This document shows, one piece after another, positions 44,550-57,490 of a DNA stretch of 64,000 bases. The notes below the pieces were generated by a model. It made no database searches and was not told the DNA's origin. It worked only from the letters and a program-made list of their open reading frames with translations. The stretch lies in contig NC_086031.1 of the NCBI RefSeq assembly GCF_036323735.1, positions 37,293,725 to 37,357,724 of the forward strand, in the 5' to 3' direction. The DNA comes from Rattus norvegicus. Its lineage: Eukaryota > Chordata > Mammalia > Rodentia > Muridae. Within the stretch, counting starts at the first letter, position 1; each line of letters opens with the position of its first letter. Both the position numbers and the translations under genes were made by a program.

Positions 44550-44612
44550 CTGCGGAGTAAATACAGGTCCTCATACTTGTGTGGCAAGGACTTTATACTC
44601 AGCCCCTTATCT
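44550..44612 (-). repeat. Reversed SINE head fragment
   Basis: 'acaggtcctcatacttgtg' with 'actttatactcagcccctt' is the reversed tRNA-like head of a B2/B4 SINE; the body is missing. Confidence 0.5.
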
Positions 44613-45115
44613 TACCCCTAATTTCAAGATATTTTAATGGATTGGCATACCATCTTTGGTAATGCATGGCAATGTTATCTGCATCATTCCAATTTTAGCA
44701 TATATTCTGCCAAAAGCTAGCTCTGACTTCAAGCTTAAAACCGTGGATGCACCATTAGAGCTGACAAAGAAATGAGAAATATGCCTGCCTCTGTCAACAT
44801 CTTTTATCTCTGAAAGTGCTGCTCACCAAAGCAACCTGTCGACTGAGCAATTGCTCTGAACAGCAGATAAATGTGTAACTCTGTTAGGAGTGCAAAGAAG
44901 CCATCCACCCCTGCCACTGATCAACAGCAATGTGTCCAGGTTTCTAGCCCCCATTAATCTTGCAAGTAGTGTTTCCTTTGCATTAGCATTAGGAGAAAAG
45001 CACACCACCAAAATGAATGTAGCATGAGTTGGTAGAGCTAGGAAATTTTCGTCTCTGTCTATAATAGCTAGTCTAAAGTTTATCAGATATTATGTAGGAA
45101 CCTAAAATACTTAGG
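44613..45115. other. Low-copy DNA
   Basis: No repeat or gene recognised. Confidence 0.4.
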
Positions 45116-45117
45116 TT

Positions 45118-45440
45118 GGGGGCTGGATAAAAGGCTCAATTATTAAAGATATTGCTGTGCAACCATGAGGACCAGAGTTCAAATCCCCAGAAATCCATGT
45201 AAATGATGGCTGTGGAAGGCCTCAAATTTCAGCAAATATATAAATGGCAGGTGGGCTTGGTGGCCCTACTACAATTCCTGCCATAAAAGAGGAAGACAGT
45301 GATCCTCAGAGCAAGCTGGCTTGCAAAACTGCTTATATTGGTAAGCTATAGTTTTGATAAGAGACCCCACATTAATAAATAAAATTGATTGAGAATCAAT
45401 CCTGACACTAATTTCTGGGATACACACACACGTGTGCACG

Positions 45441-45478
<38 letters not shown>
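45118..45478 (+). repeat. B4-type SINE with CA tail
   Basis: 'gggggctggataaaaggct', 'caaccatgaggaccagagt', 'caaatccccagaaatcca', 'caggtgggcttggtggccc' and 'gataagagaccccacatta' follow B4 order. A (CA)n tail, including 'cgtgtgcacgcgtac', occupies 45421-45478. Confidence 0.72.
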
Positions 45479-45482
<4 letters not shown>

Positions 45483-48400
45483 GAAAAATCTTATGCACAT
45501 ATGTATATCACATACACCCATAGGAATAGTGAAAAAATAAGACAAAAATTTTAGCTGCCCTTCAGACAATGTGATTTGGATAACAGGAAATATACACGTG
45601 CGTTCTTATTTGTAGCCAATTGCAACATATTTTCATTCTTCAGGTATGCTAGGAGGGAAGGCCATTTGGAAATTATCTTCTGTATATAGACCTAAATAAT
45701 GTGCAAAGTTAGATCAGGTTGAAATAGTGTTATTAGGTTTCAATACTGTCTATCTGTGCTGCAAAGTCAGATGTTTCTAGGTTAACTCAGAATAGCACTG
45801 TACAGAGCTTAAAGCTCTTTCAAATAACTTCCATGTCCTTTTTTAATTTTTTTCTTCTATTTACAATGCATAAGCTGGGCATTGTCTGGAGCCATCATAG
45901 GACAATCTAATAACTAGCAAGCGGTCTTCATGACTTTGCTTTAAATTATATGTATGACAAAACTCTGATAGGCAAAGCCAAGGAATATATCACTTTAGGG
46001 AAGATTCCTGCTATTAATATGCTTTTCCTGTTATTACTAAACATATATAACAATGACTAGGTATTAGATCAGATCTTTTGATCAGATCTCTGCAGGTCTA
46101 CAAAGATGTGCTGTCTTGAAGTGATGCTATACAGACATATAGATAACTTCTTAAGTCATAATGATGATCCTATAAGAATTTCTGACATTATGTCAGTGAT
46201 TATTAAGCTCTTTTATAGTGATATTGCTAATAGATCCTTTCCTGATAGTCAAAACTGCAATGGGAACTGTCTGTCTTTCATGTGTCACCAGTTAATTGCT
46301 CTTAGATGATAACCCAACTTTCTGCTACTCAGAGCACATTTCAAGAGGTTGTAAAACAATTAACCAAAGGTCATAAAAAGGGAACTAATAATTTGTCATA
46401 GGTGCTAGGATAGAAGATGAAATATTGACTGGCTTTATCTATACAAAACTTCCCTAATAACCTAGTTATGGTGTTTAACTTTCAATGAACTTACAGAGGT
46501 GTGACAAGTGGTGAATGCTTACCCATATATTTTACTGCCATAAGTACAGACTTTACAGAAAACAGATTTTACAAAAATCATGCATTTTCATTGGTTATTG
46601 GTTTAATTTAAAATATAGAGGTTTGTCAGATTTATATAAATTGAGTACAACCTTTGTACCAAACTATCTGCTACAATAATGAAACTATCTGCAAAAACAT
46701 ACAGTTGCACCAACAGTAAAGGATTATGAAATATATCCATGATGTGTTCCAGTTAACATAGGAATTACCATATAAATACTGTTCAACACTCCTCTGGTAA
46801 CAAGAGTTGATTTGTAAGGGAGGTGTGATTTATTGCTTTTTATTTTAACCAAATACCTCCTCAGTAATTTATAATGGCTTTGCAGTAATGTGTATCAAAT
46901 AGACACTGGAAAACCGATCTTCTTTAGGGTGATATGCATGTTTCAAGTGGTATTGAGAGCCACACTGATGGATATGTAATAATAAACATATGTGTTATTT
47001 AATAAAAAAACTGATAATTACTCCTAATGGTTATGCATGCAAACATTCTCTGTTGTAAACTTCTATTTCAATTTGTGGTTTGAATTTGTGTAAACTTGTG
47101 CTGAACTTTTTACTATGTGATCATGTATTCTGAAAGAGATTTGAAGTGCTGATGACAAAGAACACAGTCAGAGAACTGAGCTGAGGAGAACTTTTTCGAC
47201 AGAACACTTCTTAGACAAAGAGGAGAAGAGAGAGGACTTTTTCCCTTGCCCCACTTAAGACCGTTCCACTTTCCCCTTTTCTTAGAATAGCTTTCATAGG
47301 AAACTTTTTACAACTTAGTAATAAATGCTATAATCACTTTTCAAAGTGTCCCTTCTTTCTTCCCCTGACTTCTACTGGCAGGCTGAAAGAACTATGCAGG
47401 TAGTTCCTGTTGAGATAGAACAAAGGTGACATTACTTAATCTCTTCCTCCCCCTCCCCAATCCCAGCTGTCAGGCTACAGGTGTCAATCCCCTAAACCAG
47501 CAACTTTTTACCATCAGAAAGAGCAAGAATGTTTTTTAGTTCATTTTTGAAACATTTCAGTACAGTTAGAGAGCTAGAATGTTCAGAGACCCTCATACTT
47601 TAAAGCCACACCACTGGCTACTCTGTGTCCAGTCTCAATCCTCTCCAGCAGTAGGTATGTCCATACCTATTCCCCTGCAATGACCACAAATACACTTTGT
47701 TGAATATGTTTGTAGAATTGGATTAAGGTCCTATACCCAAAGTCTAATATAGAATATCGAGGATAAGAAAGAAGTTCTTTTATAAATAACTGTCTGTTTC
47801 TCCCTTTCTCTTTTTTCTCTCTCCTTTCCTTTACCTCTTCTCTTTTCTCTGTCTTTATGTACTCCCTCTATCTTTCCCTCTGTACAATGCTACATACAGA
47901 AATGTTAGCAGGAATTGTAGCAGGGAAAGCCCAGGGGACCTCAACCCTACACAAAAACTCCAGGCAACTAAGTAATATTTCTAGTATTCTTTAACATTTA
48001 AGTCATTTATTATTAGTCTAAAATCCATTTCGTAAAGAGAGGGCAAGGAAAAATCAAACTTTAGATTGAGGATTAATGTCATTGCCACCGACATTTACTT
48101 AGGAGCAGAATAGAATGGAGACTGGGGTTGTCTGGTGAATTCTTGGCAAGAGGCAGGTAAATTAATGAGGGAAAGAGCTGGAACTTCTGAATAAGCCCAC
48201 GTAAATCCTACTTGTGTGGCACAAGGGCACAGACAAACTGCAGGTGACCTGTGGTTTATGATAATACTAAAGCACAAACATGAGGAGGTATGTAGAACTA
48301 TATGTAGTAAGTAGACAGATCGTTGTAAGAGATCCCATGTTATGCAAATAAACCCCAAATCCCGTGCAATTCAAACAACCTTAAAAAAAATCAAGATATG

Positions 48401-49954
48401 CAACAGATAAGCCCAAATTCTTTGTACAATGGCTCTGTTTTGGTTGTCTTCCTTTGGAAGTATATCTGTCCTTGATCTGGGAAATACTCACATGTCCTTA
48501 GTCCTGGATAAGGAATGTGGGAACCCATTGAAAATTCTCCAAGTTGACCATGGCTATTTATTTATGCATAACTTCAACCTTTTTAGACCTTATGCCAGGA
48601 CTCTGAAGATAAATGTTGGCGTCACTGAACCTCTTTGTCCTTCTAGTATGACCTTAGTGAATGAATCTTTCTCTGCTTTTCCCCATTATTTGTGCGATTA
48701 ATTTGAATATTGAGACAGGATGGCTGAACTTGGTTTACCAGGGTGACCAGGGTCATCTGTCCCTAACAACTCCAGAAACATTGGGCTGCATAAGTGAGGC
48801 TTACTAGAGAGCCATATCCCAGCTGCAATAATGATGCTCAACTGACCATTAACTATATAGTAGAAGGTACTGGTGTCTTTGTATTTTATGTAATTTAATC
48901 TTTAAATCAACTTCAAGAACTAGATATTATTTATAATCCCATGTGAGTGTCTTTGAAGCTTAAAATTAACATTGAATGTTGAAAGGAGAAACAGAGTCTT
49001 AATCTGAACCCATATCTGTCTGTTATATGGATTAATCTTTTTGTACCATTCCTTGTATGGAGCTCATACCCTCAGCCTAACTCTGGCTTTTCTGCAGATT
49101 CATGTCCTATCACTTCTTGGCCTCCGGACTAAGATTGAGTATAAAAGATTTATTTCCACAGAATCAATGAAGCTACTCGCCAAAGATTTATTGACAAGAC
49201 TATTCATCAGTTAATTGTGATTACCAAAGTCAAAAGAGATTTTAATGTTAGAATGATGATATAATATAACAGAACACATCAGCACCTTCATCTCTTAGCT
49301 AATTTTTACAGTTTTTCCTTAGAATATTAGATATTAGCTAAGACATCGGTGAGAATTCACGTCAAGGAGAATTATACTAACAAGAAAAAGGAAACTTGTG
49401 GTGCAGTAACTTCTACTTACACCAGAGTTGGTAACTCAAGACACCAAAGGTTTCTCTGCACTGCAGTTAAACTGACAAATTGAAATAAATTGCATGCATT
49501 TTACAGTCCAGTGAATATTCAAAATGGGATTATGGATTTGACATCAACTTAAACAATGAGGGAAAGAGAACAGTGAGGAAAAAAGCCTGAGTCAATGGCA
49601 TTTATAAGAACAACAATGACACAGAAAGCAGACAGTGTAGACAAAAGTGGTTTGTTTCTTTTGGAAATTGGTGATAGGATGTATCCACATTTATTCTAGA
49701 GACACCTTTTAAAAGAAGTCAGTGGTGACCTTTTTGTTTGCAAGGCTTTACTTTTATTACGATGTTAAGAGCAGGAGCCATAAAATAGCTGACTTTTCTG
49801 TCATAAATATGGTTCATAACATTGCAAGGAAAAGCTTTACACAAAAGTCCCTTTACAAATTCCATTACAGGAAGGCTTGTGAACATGAAACAAACACTGC
49901 AAAAAAGGAGATGATGGAAGCCCAATTAATGCTCATCAGCCTCTAAAATTACTT
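45479..49954. other. Longest repeat-poor stretch of the window (~4.5 kb)
   Basis: No SINE, L1, LTR or long microsatellite is recognised here. Open frames (67 codons at 46106, 90 codons at 48429, opposed frames at 49720-49946) show no domain, and no splice-flanked exon could be argued. A pyrimidine-rich patch occurs at 47795-47885. The absence of insertions makes it a candidate for functional non-coding sequence, though chance or unrecognised ancient repeats are equally possible. Confidence 0.4.
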
Positions 49955-50425
49955 GTATACTTTTTTCCCACACCTAACTTTATTCACTTTATTTTTATTA
50001 CATTACAAAGTGTGAGTTTCCCCTGTAGAAATTCCGTTCATCCTGAGTTTCCATTGACCCACCATGTCACCCCTCCTTTGCTCACCCTACTATTCCCACT
50101 CCCTATTTCATATCACATGTGTTCCAGCACACTTCCCACCTCACCCCCTTAAAGGCTCTTTCCTCTACTCCCATGGCCTGCTGTATAGTTTACTAGCTCC
50201 TACAGGTACTTTCAAATTGATAAATGTCTGCCTAAAGCAGAAGCTCAGTCATACATATGGGAGAGAACATTCAATGGTTGTCTTTCTGAAACAAGGGTAT
50301 CTCACTTAATATTGTTCCCATTTCCAGACAATTCTCTGCAAATTTCAGTTTCCTTCCTGGGCAGATAAAATTCCATTGTGTGCATGTACCATGTAAGCCA
50401 GGACTGAATCAAAGTTACTATCAAT
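49955..50425 (-). mobile_element. Old L1 3' fragment, reversed
   Basis: 'atatgggagagaacattcaa', 'tggttgtctttctgaaaca', 'tatctcacttaatattgtt' and 'attccattgtgtgcatgta' are the reversed ORF2 end/3' region of an older L1 lineage. The C-rich stretch 50050-50180 would be its antisense G-rich 3' UTR. Confidence 0.65.
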
Positions 50426-51038
50426 ACTAAAATTCACATTCCTTCTGCTACGCATTATGTATGCATTATGTTCTCTAGGATTCAGCACAGGAGGCACAGA
50501 GCACTCTTGCATCAGCTCCTGCTTCTGATAAGTCACAGATGTAGCCAAATACTCATGGTTGTAAGATTAATATGGTCAATAAACAAGAGAAGGGTTATAT
50601 TTATTTTAAAACTCAATTAAACTAATAGTATCTTTACTAATAAGAGTCAGTTTATTTATTCTATGAGTTCACAGGCTTCATGATGCCATATCTGTGAGTG
50701 AGGGCTTACATGATACCAGAAACTAACTTCTTTCAGTGAATTAAAAAGAGATCATATTCACCAGTTTCAGGTCACCCTGATTCATCAAATAGACTCTTAG
50801 GCTTCTTTTCATAACATACAACATAGGCAGGCAAAAAGAATGAAAACCAACTATGCAAATGGTGCTGGCATAGACTATATGATTTCTCTCCTTGTAACTT
50901 CTATTTTTGGAGTGCATCAACAAAACCCATTTATCTTAATTAGGATTTCTTCTACTACAAGAAGATATCATGACCACAAGAAACATGGAGACAATGAGAA
51001 ATGAAGGATTCTAGTTGAATGGTAATGTCTCTGCATGT
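50426..51038. other. AT-rich low-copy DNA
   Basis: No repeat or gene recognised. Confidence 0.4.
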
Positions 51039-51039
51039 G

Positions 51040-51445
51040 AGATTGACAAGGGTAAATTGTGCTGACTACTTTTAGGCCAACTTGGAACAATCTAAAGTCA
51101 TTCTGAAAGAGGGAATTTCAATTAAGAAAAAGCACCCACAAAATTGGACTGTGGGCAATGATTAAAGATTGGGAAGGATTAATAACTGGGAAGGACCCAG
51201 CTCATTTTAGTTGGTGAGATCCTTAGGCTGGTGGTCTTGGGTGTAGTAAGAAACCAAGGTGAAAAAGCAGTGAGGAGCAAAGCCAATAAGCAGCACCCCT
51301 CCGTGGCCTCTGCATCCACTTCTGCCTCCAGGTTCCTGCCTTCACTTTCTAGATTAATGAACTACAAGCTACATGGTGAAATGAACCCTTTCTTCCCCAA
51401 GCTGCTTTTGGTTTCAAGTTTCATCAGAGTAAAAGAACAACTAGA
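51040..51445 (+). mobile_element. Rodent LTR-like repeat (MaLR/RMER type), near full length
   Basis: 'gccaacttggaacaatctaa', 'gggaatttcaattaagaaaa', 'gtggtcttgggtgtagtaag', 'ataagcagcacccctccgtg', 'gcctctgcatccacttctg' and 'aatgaaccctttcttcccca' appear in the order of a common murid repeat. The related reversed fragment lies at 33815-34080. Confidence 0.65.
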
Positions 51446-51804
51446 TGCCAGACAAGGCTTCCAAGAATCTTTATTAGGCCTAGAATATGTAATAACTGCA
51501 GCAAATATTTAGTAGTTTTTTATTGATAAAAGAATACCTCCATCACCAAAAATGTAAGGATATATGGACAAGGCAGGAAAAACTTCCTTTTTTCTGGAAA
51601 AGAAAGATACTCATTCACTGCCGTCAGAAAACCTTGCTTTTTCGAATTGTCTATTAGGTTTGTTTTTTCCTAGTGTTGTTATGTGTTCTTAAAGACTCAG
51701 AGATGCATACTTGTAACTCAAACAGTAATATGGATAGATCTACAATTAACTTATTAGTAAGATCTTCTAATAAGTGTAAACAGAAAATTCTATTTTAAGA
51801 TTGT
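51446..51804. other. Low-copy DNA before the L1 5' end
   Basis: Nothing recognised; the L1 5' boundary near 51805-51811 is approximate. Confidence 0.4.
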
Positions 51805-51807
51805 AGA

Positions 51808-52609
51808 TTTCCAGTTTCTGCCTGTGTCTGGAACTGAATCAGTCCCACAACTCTCTGTACCCACATCTCATGGGGGAGAGATCTTGACTTTCAAAAGTGT
51901 GGACAATCATGAAATCTCAGAGAAGACAACTACTCCTTCTTACATTTCTGACGCAAAAGGAACCTGCCTAGTGCCCTCTATGCCCTCTGGGCACAAAAAC
52001 CTAGAAACATTCAGCAGTAGGACCCTTCCAGTTTCTGTCTGAGGCCAGAGCTTAACGGCAGTTGGCAGGAGCACTGACACACCTGAGAGCAGAGGTAAGA
52101 CCAACTCTTCTGCTTCAAATGACCTGCCTAATGGCCTCAGGGCACATAAAGACAGTTTGGACAGAATACTTCTGGTTTCTGCCTGCACCTGGAGCTAAAC
52201 CACTCCTACAGCTCTCTGTACAAAAATCCCATGGAGAAGAGAGCACTACTCTCAGAAGTGAAGAAAATCCTGAGAGCTCCCAATCCTGGCAAGGAGGAAC
52301 CTACCTATTGCCCTCTGGATACATGAGCCTAGGAACAGTCAGGGGCAGGACACTACTGGTTTCTGCCTGAGCCCAGAGAAGAAAGCAAGTTTCCAGGAGC
52401 ACTGACATACCTGAGAGCCTAGGTAAGAGCTACTCTTCTGCTCCATCCAAACTGCGTGGAGGCTTCAGGACACACAACTCAGGAGCATCTTTCTGTTCTC
52501 AGATCAAGCTGAAAGGAAACAGGTCTACAGTAGTGCTGACACACAGGTTGACAGGAGGGTCGAGCCACTGTCAGAGACAGAAAGCCAAGCTAACACCAGA
52601 GAAAATCTG
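51808..52609 (+). promoter_or_regulatory. L1 5' UTR with two tandem dimeric units
   Basis: Four anchors of the type 'c(c/t)(a/g)gtttctg' lie at 51811, 52028, 52172 and 52356. This gives two compound units of roughly 360 bp, the second shortened by deletions. Each unit carries a 'ggtaaga' site (52094 and 52422) at the place where the younger monomers carry 'caggtaagac'. The unit differs from the 606-bp monomer of the young L1, so this is a distinct promoter type. Confidence 0.75.
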
Positions 52610-53692
52610 ATGGTTGGGGGCAAGCACAAGAACCTAAGCAACAAAAACAGAGACTACTTGTTATTATCATAGCCCAGTTATCCCACCAAAATAAATGCTA
52701 GATATCCAACACACCGGAAAGGCAAGATTGGAATTAAATATCACATATCATAATGACGATAAAGGACTTTAAGAAGAACATAAATAACTTCCTTAAAGAA
52801 ATACAGGACAGCACAGGTAAACAAGTAGAAGCTCTTAAAGATGAAGCAAAAATACCCCTTAAAGAATTACAAGAAAACAAAACTAAATGGGTGAAGGAAT
52901 TGCACAAACCATCAAGGACTTTAAAATGGACATAGAAACAATAAAGTAATCAAAAAGAGAGACAACCCTGGAGATAGAAAACCTAGGAAAGAGACTAGGA
53001 GACATAGACACAAGCATCATAAATGAAATACAAGAAATAGAAGAGAAAAATCTCAGGGGCAGAAAGATATTATAGAAAACATTGACACAGCTGTCAAAGA
53101 TAATGTAAAACACAAAAATCTCCTAAACCAAAAGATTCAGGAAATCCAGGACACAACAAGAAGATCAAACCTAAGAATAATAGGTATAGAAGAGAGGGAA
53201 GACTCCCAACATAAAAGGCCAGTAAATATCTTCAACAAAGTTATAGAAGAAAATTTCCCTAACCTTAATTTAAAAAAAATCTATAAACATACAAGAAGCC
53301 TACAGAAGTCCAAATAGATTGGACCAGAAAAGAAATTCCTCCCATCACATAGTAGTCAAAACACCAAATGCATAAAACAAGGATAGACTATTAAGAGCAG
53401 TAAGGGAAAAAGGTCAAATAACATATAAAGGCAGACCTATCAGAATCACACCAGACTTCTCACTAGAGAGTATGAAATCTAGAAGTTCCTGGACAGATGT
53501 CATACAGACCCTAAGAGAACACAAATGCCAGTCCAACAAAACTCTCACCTAACATAGATGGAGAAACCAAGATATTCCTTGGCAAAACCATATTTACACA
53601 ATATCTTTCTGCAAATCCAGAGCTACAAAGGAAAAGAGATGGAAAACTCTAACACAAGGAGGGAAGCTACACCCTAGAAAAAGCAGGAAAGT
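52610..53692 (+). pseudogene. L1 ORF1, decayed
   Basis: ATG at 52610 sits in the same leader context as the young L1 ORF1. The coiled-coil, RRM ('gaagatcaaacctaagaata') and C-terminal ('cctatcagaatcacaccag') regions are in order. There are frameshifts and stops throughout; the longest open piece is 60 codons at 52753-52935. It lacks the 66-bp coiled-coil duplication in clear form. Confidence 0.85.
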
Positions 53693-53759
53693 AATCCTCT
53701 TGCAACAAGCCCAAAAGAAGAGAGCCACACAAACATAATTCCATGTCTAAGAAAAAAAA

Positions 53760-56700
53760 AAAACAGGAAACAACAATCACCTTTCGTTAATATCTCTTAA
53801 CATCAATGGACTCAATTTCCCAATAAAAAGACATAGACGAACAGACTGGATAAATAAAGAAGACCCGACATTTTTCTGCATACAGGAAGCACACCTCAGA
53901 GATAAAGACAGACACTACCTCAGAGTAAGAGGCTGGAAAGCAATTTTCCAAGCAAATGGTCCCCAAAACAAAGTTGGAGTAATCCTTCTAATATCGAATA
54001 AAATCGACTTTCAACCAAAAGTTTTCAGAAAGATAAGAAAAGACACTTCATATTCATCAAAGGAAAAAATCCACCAAGATGCACTCTCAACCCTGAATAT
54101 CTATGGACAAATTCAAGGACACCTACATTCATAAAAGAAATCTTACTGAAACTCAAATCACATATTGCTCTTTGGACAATAATAGTGGGAGATGTCAACA
54201 CACCACTCACATGAATAGACAGATAATGGAAACAGAAACAAAACAGACACATAGAGAAACTAACAGAAGTTATGAACCAGATGTGTTTCACAGATATTTA
54301 TACAATATTTTATTCTAAAACAAAAGAATATACCTTCTTCTCAGCATCTCATGGTCCCTTCTCCAAAACTGACCATATAATTGACCATACAACAGTCCTC
54401 AACTGGAACAAAAATATTGAAATAATCTCATGCATCCTATCAGATCACCAGGGATTAAGGATTATCTTCAATAATATTAATAAAAACAGCGAGAGAACGC
54501 CCATGTATAAATCAAAGTTGAACAATGCTCTACTCAGTAATAACTTGGTCAAGGAAGAAATGAAGAAAGAAATTAAAGACTTTCTAGAATTTAATGAAAA
54601 TAAAGTCACAACATACCCAAACTTATGTGAAACAATGAAAGCAGTGCTAAGAGAAAAACGCCTAGCTCTGAGTGCCTCTAAAAAGAAACTGGAGAGAGCA
54701 TAAATTAGCAGGTTGACAGCAAACCTATAAGCTTTTGAACAAAAAGAAACAAATACATCCAAGAGGAATAGTAGGCAAGAAATAATCAGAGGGCTGAAAT
54801 CAACCAAGTACAAACAAAAAGAACTATAGAAAGAATCAACCAAACCAGGAGCTAGTTCTTTGAGTAAAACAGTATGATAGGTAGACCCTTAGCCAGACTA
54901 GCTAGAGGGCAAGAGACTGTATCCAAAATAACAGAATCAGAAATGAAAAGGGAGGTATAACAACAGAATCTGAGGAAATTAAAAATAACATCAGATCCTA
55001 CTACAAATGCGTATATTAAACAAAACTGGAAAATCCGGATGAAGTGAACAATTTCCTAGGTAGATACCAGGTACCAAAGTTAAATCAGGTTCAGATAAAC
55101 AATCTGAAGCATCCCTAAATCCTAAAGAATAGAAGCAGCTATTAAAAGTCTCTCAAAAAATAAAGCCCTGGACTAGATGGGTTTAGTGCAGAATTCTATC
55201 AGTCCTTCACAGAACACCCAATATCAATATTTCCAAACTATTCCATGAAATAGAAACATAAGCAGCACTACCCAATTCCTTCTATGAAGCCACAATCATG
55301 CTTATACCTAAAACGCACAAAGGCCAAACAAAGAATGAAAATTTCAGAACAATTTCCCTTATTGATGCAGCAGTATTCAAAAAAATTCTCACAAACCAAA
55401 TCCAAGAACACATAAAAACAATCAATAACGATTAAGTAGACTTCATGCCAGGAATGCAGGGATGGTTCAATATAAGGAAATCCATTAACATAATCCACTG
55501 TGTAAATAAACTCAGAATAAAAACCAAATGATCATCTTATTAGATGCTGAGAAAGCATTTGACCAAATTCAGCACACCTTCATGTTACAAGTCTTAGAAA
55601 GATCAGGAATTTAAGGCCCATACATAAGCATAGTAAAAGCAATATACAGCAAATGAGTAGTCAACATCAAAATAAATGTTCAGAAAATTAAAGCAAAATC
55701 ATGAATATCAGGGACTATACAAGGCTGCCCACTCACTTCCTACTTATTCATTATAGCACTCAAATTCCTATACAGATCAATCAGAGAAAAAAAATAGGTA
55801 AAAGGGATAGAAATTGGAAAGGAAGAAGTAAAAAATATCACTATTTGCAGATATGATAGTATACTAAAATGACCCCAAAATACCTCCAGAGAACTACTAA
55901 GTCTGAAAAACAAAGTATCTGGCTGTAAAATCAACTCAAATAAACCAGTATCCTTCCAAGACTTTTACCAAGCAAGTGATAGATCGTTATGACAAGAACT
56001 TCAAGTCTCTGAAGGAAGAAATTGAGGAAGATCTGAGAAGATAGAAAGATCTTCCATGTTCATGGATTAGCAGGATTAATATAGTAAAGATGGCCGTTTT
56101 GCCCAAAGCAATCTACAGATCCAATGCAATACCCATCAAGATTCCAACTCAATTCTTCATAGAGTTAGAAAGAGCAATTTGCAAATTCTTTTGGAATAAC
56201 AGAAAACCAAGAATAGCGAAAACTATATTCAACAGTAAAAACCTTCTGGTGGAATCACTATCTCTGACCTCAAGCAGTATTACAGAGCAGTAGTGATAAA
56301 AACTGTATGGTATTGGTACAGGGACCAGCAGGTAGATCAATGGAATAGAATTGAAGATCCAGAAATGAACCCACACACTTATGGCCACTTAATCTTTGGC
56401 AAAGGAGCTAAAAACTACCCAGTGGAAAAAAGATAGCATTTTCAATAAATGGTGTTGGTTCAACTGGAGGTCAGCATATAGAATGCAAATCGACTCATTT
56501 TTATCATCCTGTGCAAAGCTTAATTCCAAGTGGTACTAGGACCTCCACATAAAACCAGATACCCTCAAACTAATAGAAGAATAAATGGGGGAAAGTCTTG
56601 AACACATGTGCACCTGGGAAAATTTCCTGAACAAAACACCAATATCTTATGTTCTAAGATCAAGAATCGACAAATGGGATCTCATAAAACTACAAAAATT

Positions 56701-57490
56701 CTGTAAGGCAAAGGATACTGTCATTAGAACAAAATGCCAATGAAGAGATTGTGAAAAGATCTTTACCAATTCTGCATCTGATAGATGGCTAACATCCCAT
56801 ATATACAAAGAACTCAAGAAGTTACACATCAGAAATTCAAATATCCCTATTGAAAATGGTATACAGAGTTAAATAAAGAATTATCAGCTGAGAAATATTG
56901 AATGGCTGAGTAGTACCTAATGAAATGTTCAATATCCTAAGTCATCAGGGAAATGCAAATTAAAACATCCCTGAGATTCCACCTCATAACAATCAGAATG
57001 GCTAAGATAAAAATCTCAGGTGACAATAAATGCTGGCAAGGATATAGATAAAGAGGCACACTCCTCTATTGTTGTTGGGATTGCAAACTGGTTCAACCAC
57101 TCTGGAAATCAGCCTGGAGATTCCTCAGAATATTGGATATTGTGTTGCCTGAACACCCAGTTATACCTCTCCTGGGCATATACCCAAAAGATGCTCTAAC
57201 ATAAAACAAGGACTCACATTCCTCTATGTTCATGGCAGCATTATTTATAATAGACAGAAGCTGGAAAGAATCCAAATTCCCCTTAGCAGAGGGTTGGATA
57301 CAGAAAATGTGGTACATCTACACAATGGAGTACTACTCAGCTATCAAAAACAGTAATTTCATGAAATTCATAGGCAAATGAATGGAAGTAGAAAATATCA
57401 TCCTGAGTGAGGTAACCCAGTCACAAAACAAATAAAACGTAACAAAACAAAACAAAAATATGGTATACATTCACTCATAAGTAGATATTA
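53760..57490 (+). pseudogene. L1 ORF2, decayed
   Basis: Endonuclease to C-terminus can be followed against the young L1. The longest open stretch is 143 codons at 54272-54703 and ends the endonuclease region; its S-D-H motif is intact there ('tcagatcaccaggga' near 54440). In the RT, the FADD-equivalent near 55845 is damaged ('tttgcagatatgatagta' lacks one Asp codon). A deletion of about 120 bp or more joins 'gtatccttccaag' to 'acttttaccaagcaag' near 55960. The C-terminal cysteine region lies near 57030-57090. Confidence 0.88.

Noticed and set aside
46078..46105. Repeated 'gatcagatct' near 46070-46095 as a regulatory operator
   Set aside because: Two short overlapping near-palindromes only; no further support.
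48429..48701. Ninety-codon plus-strand open frame in the repeat-free island
   Set aside because: No domain, signal peptide or splice context recognised; similar lengths occur by chance across this window.
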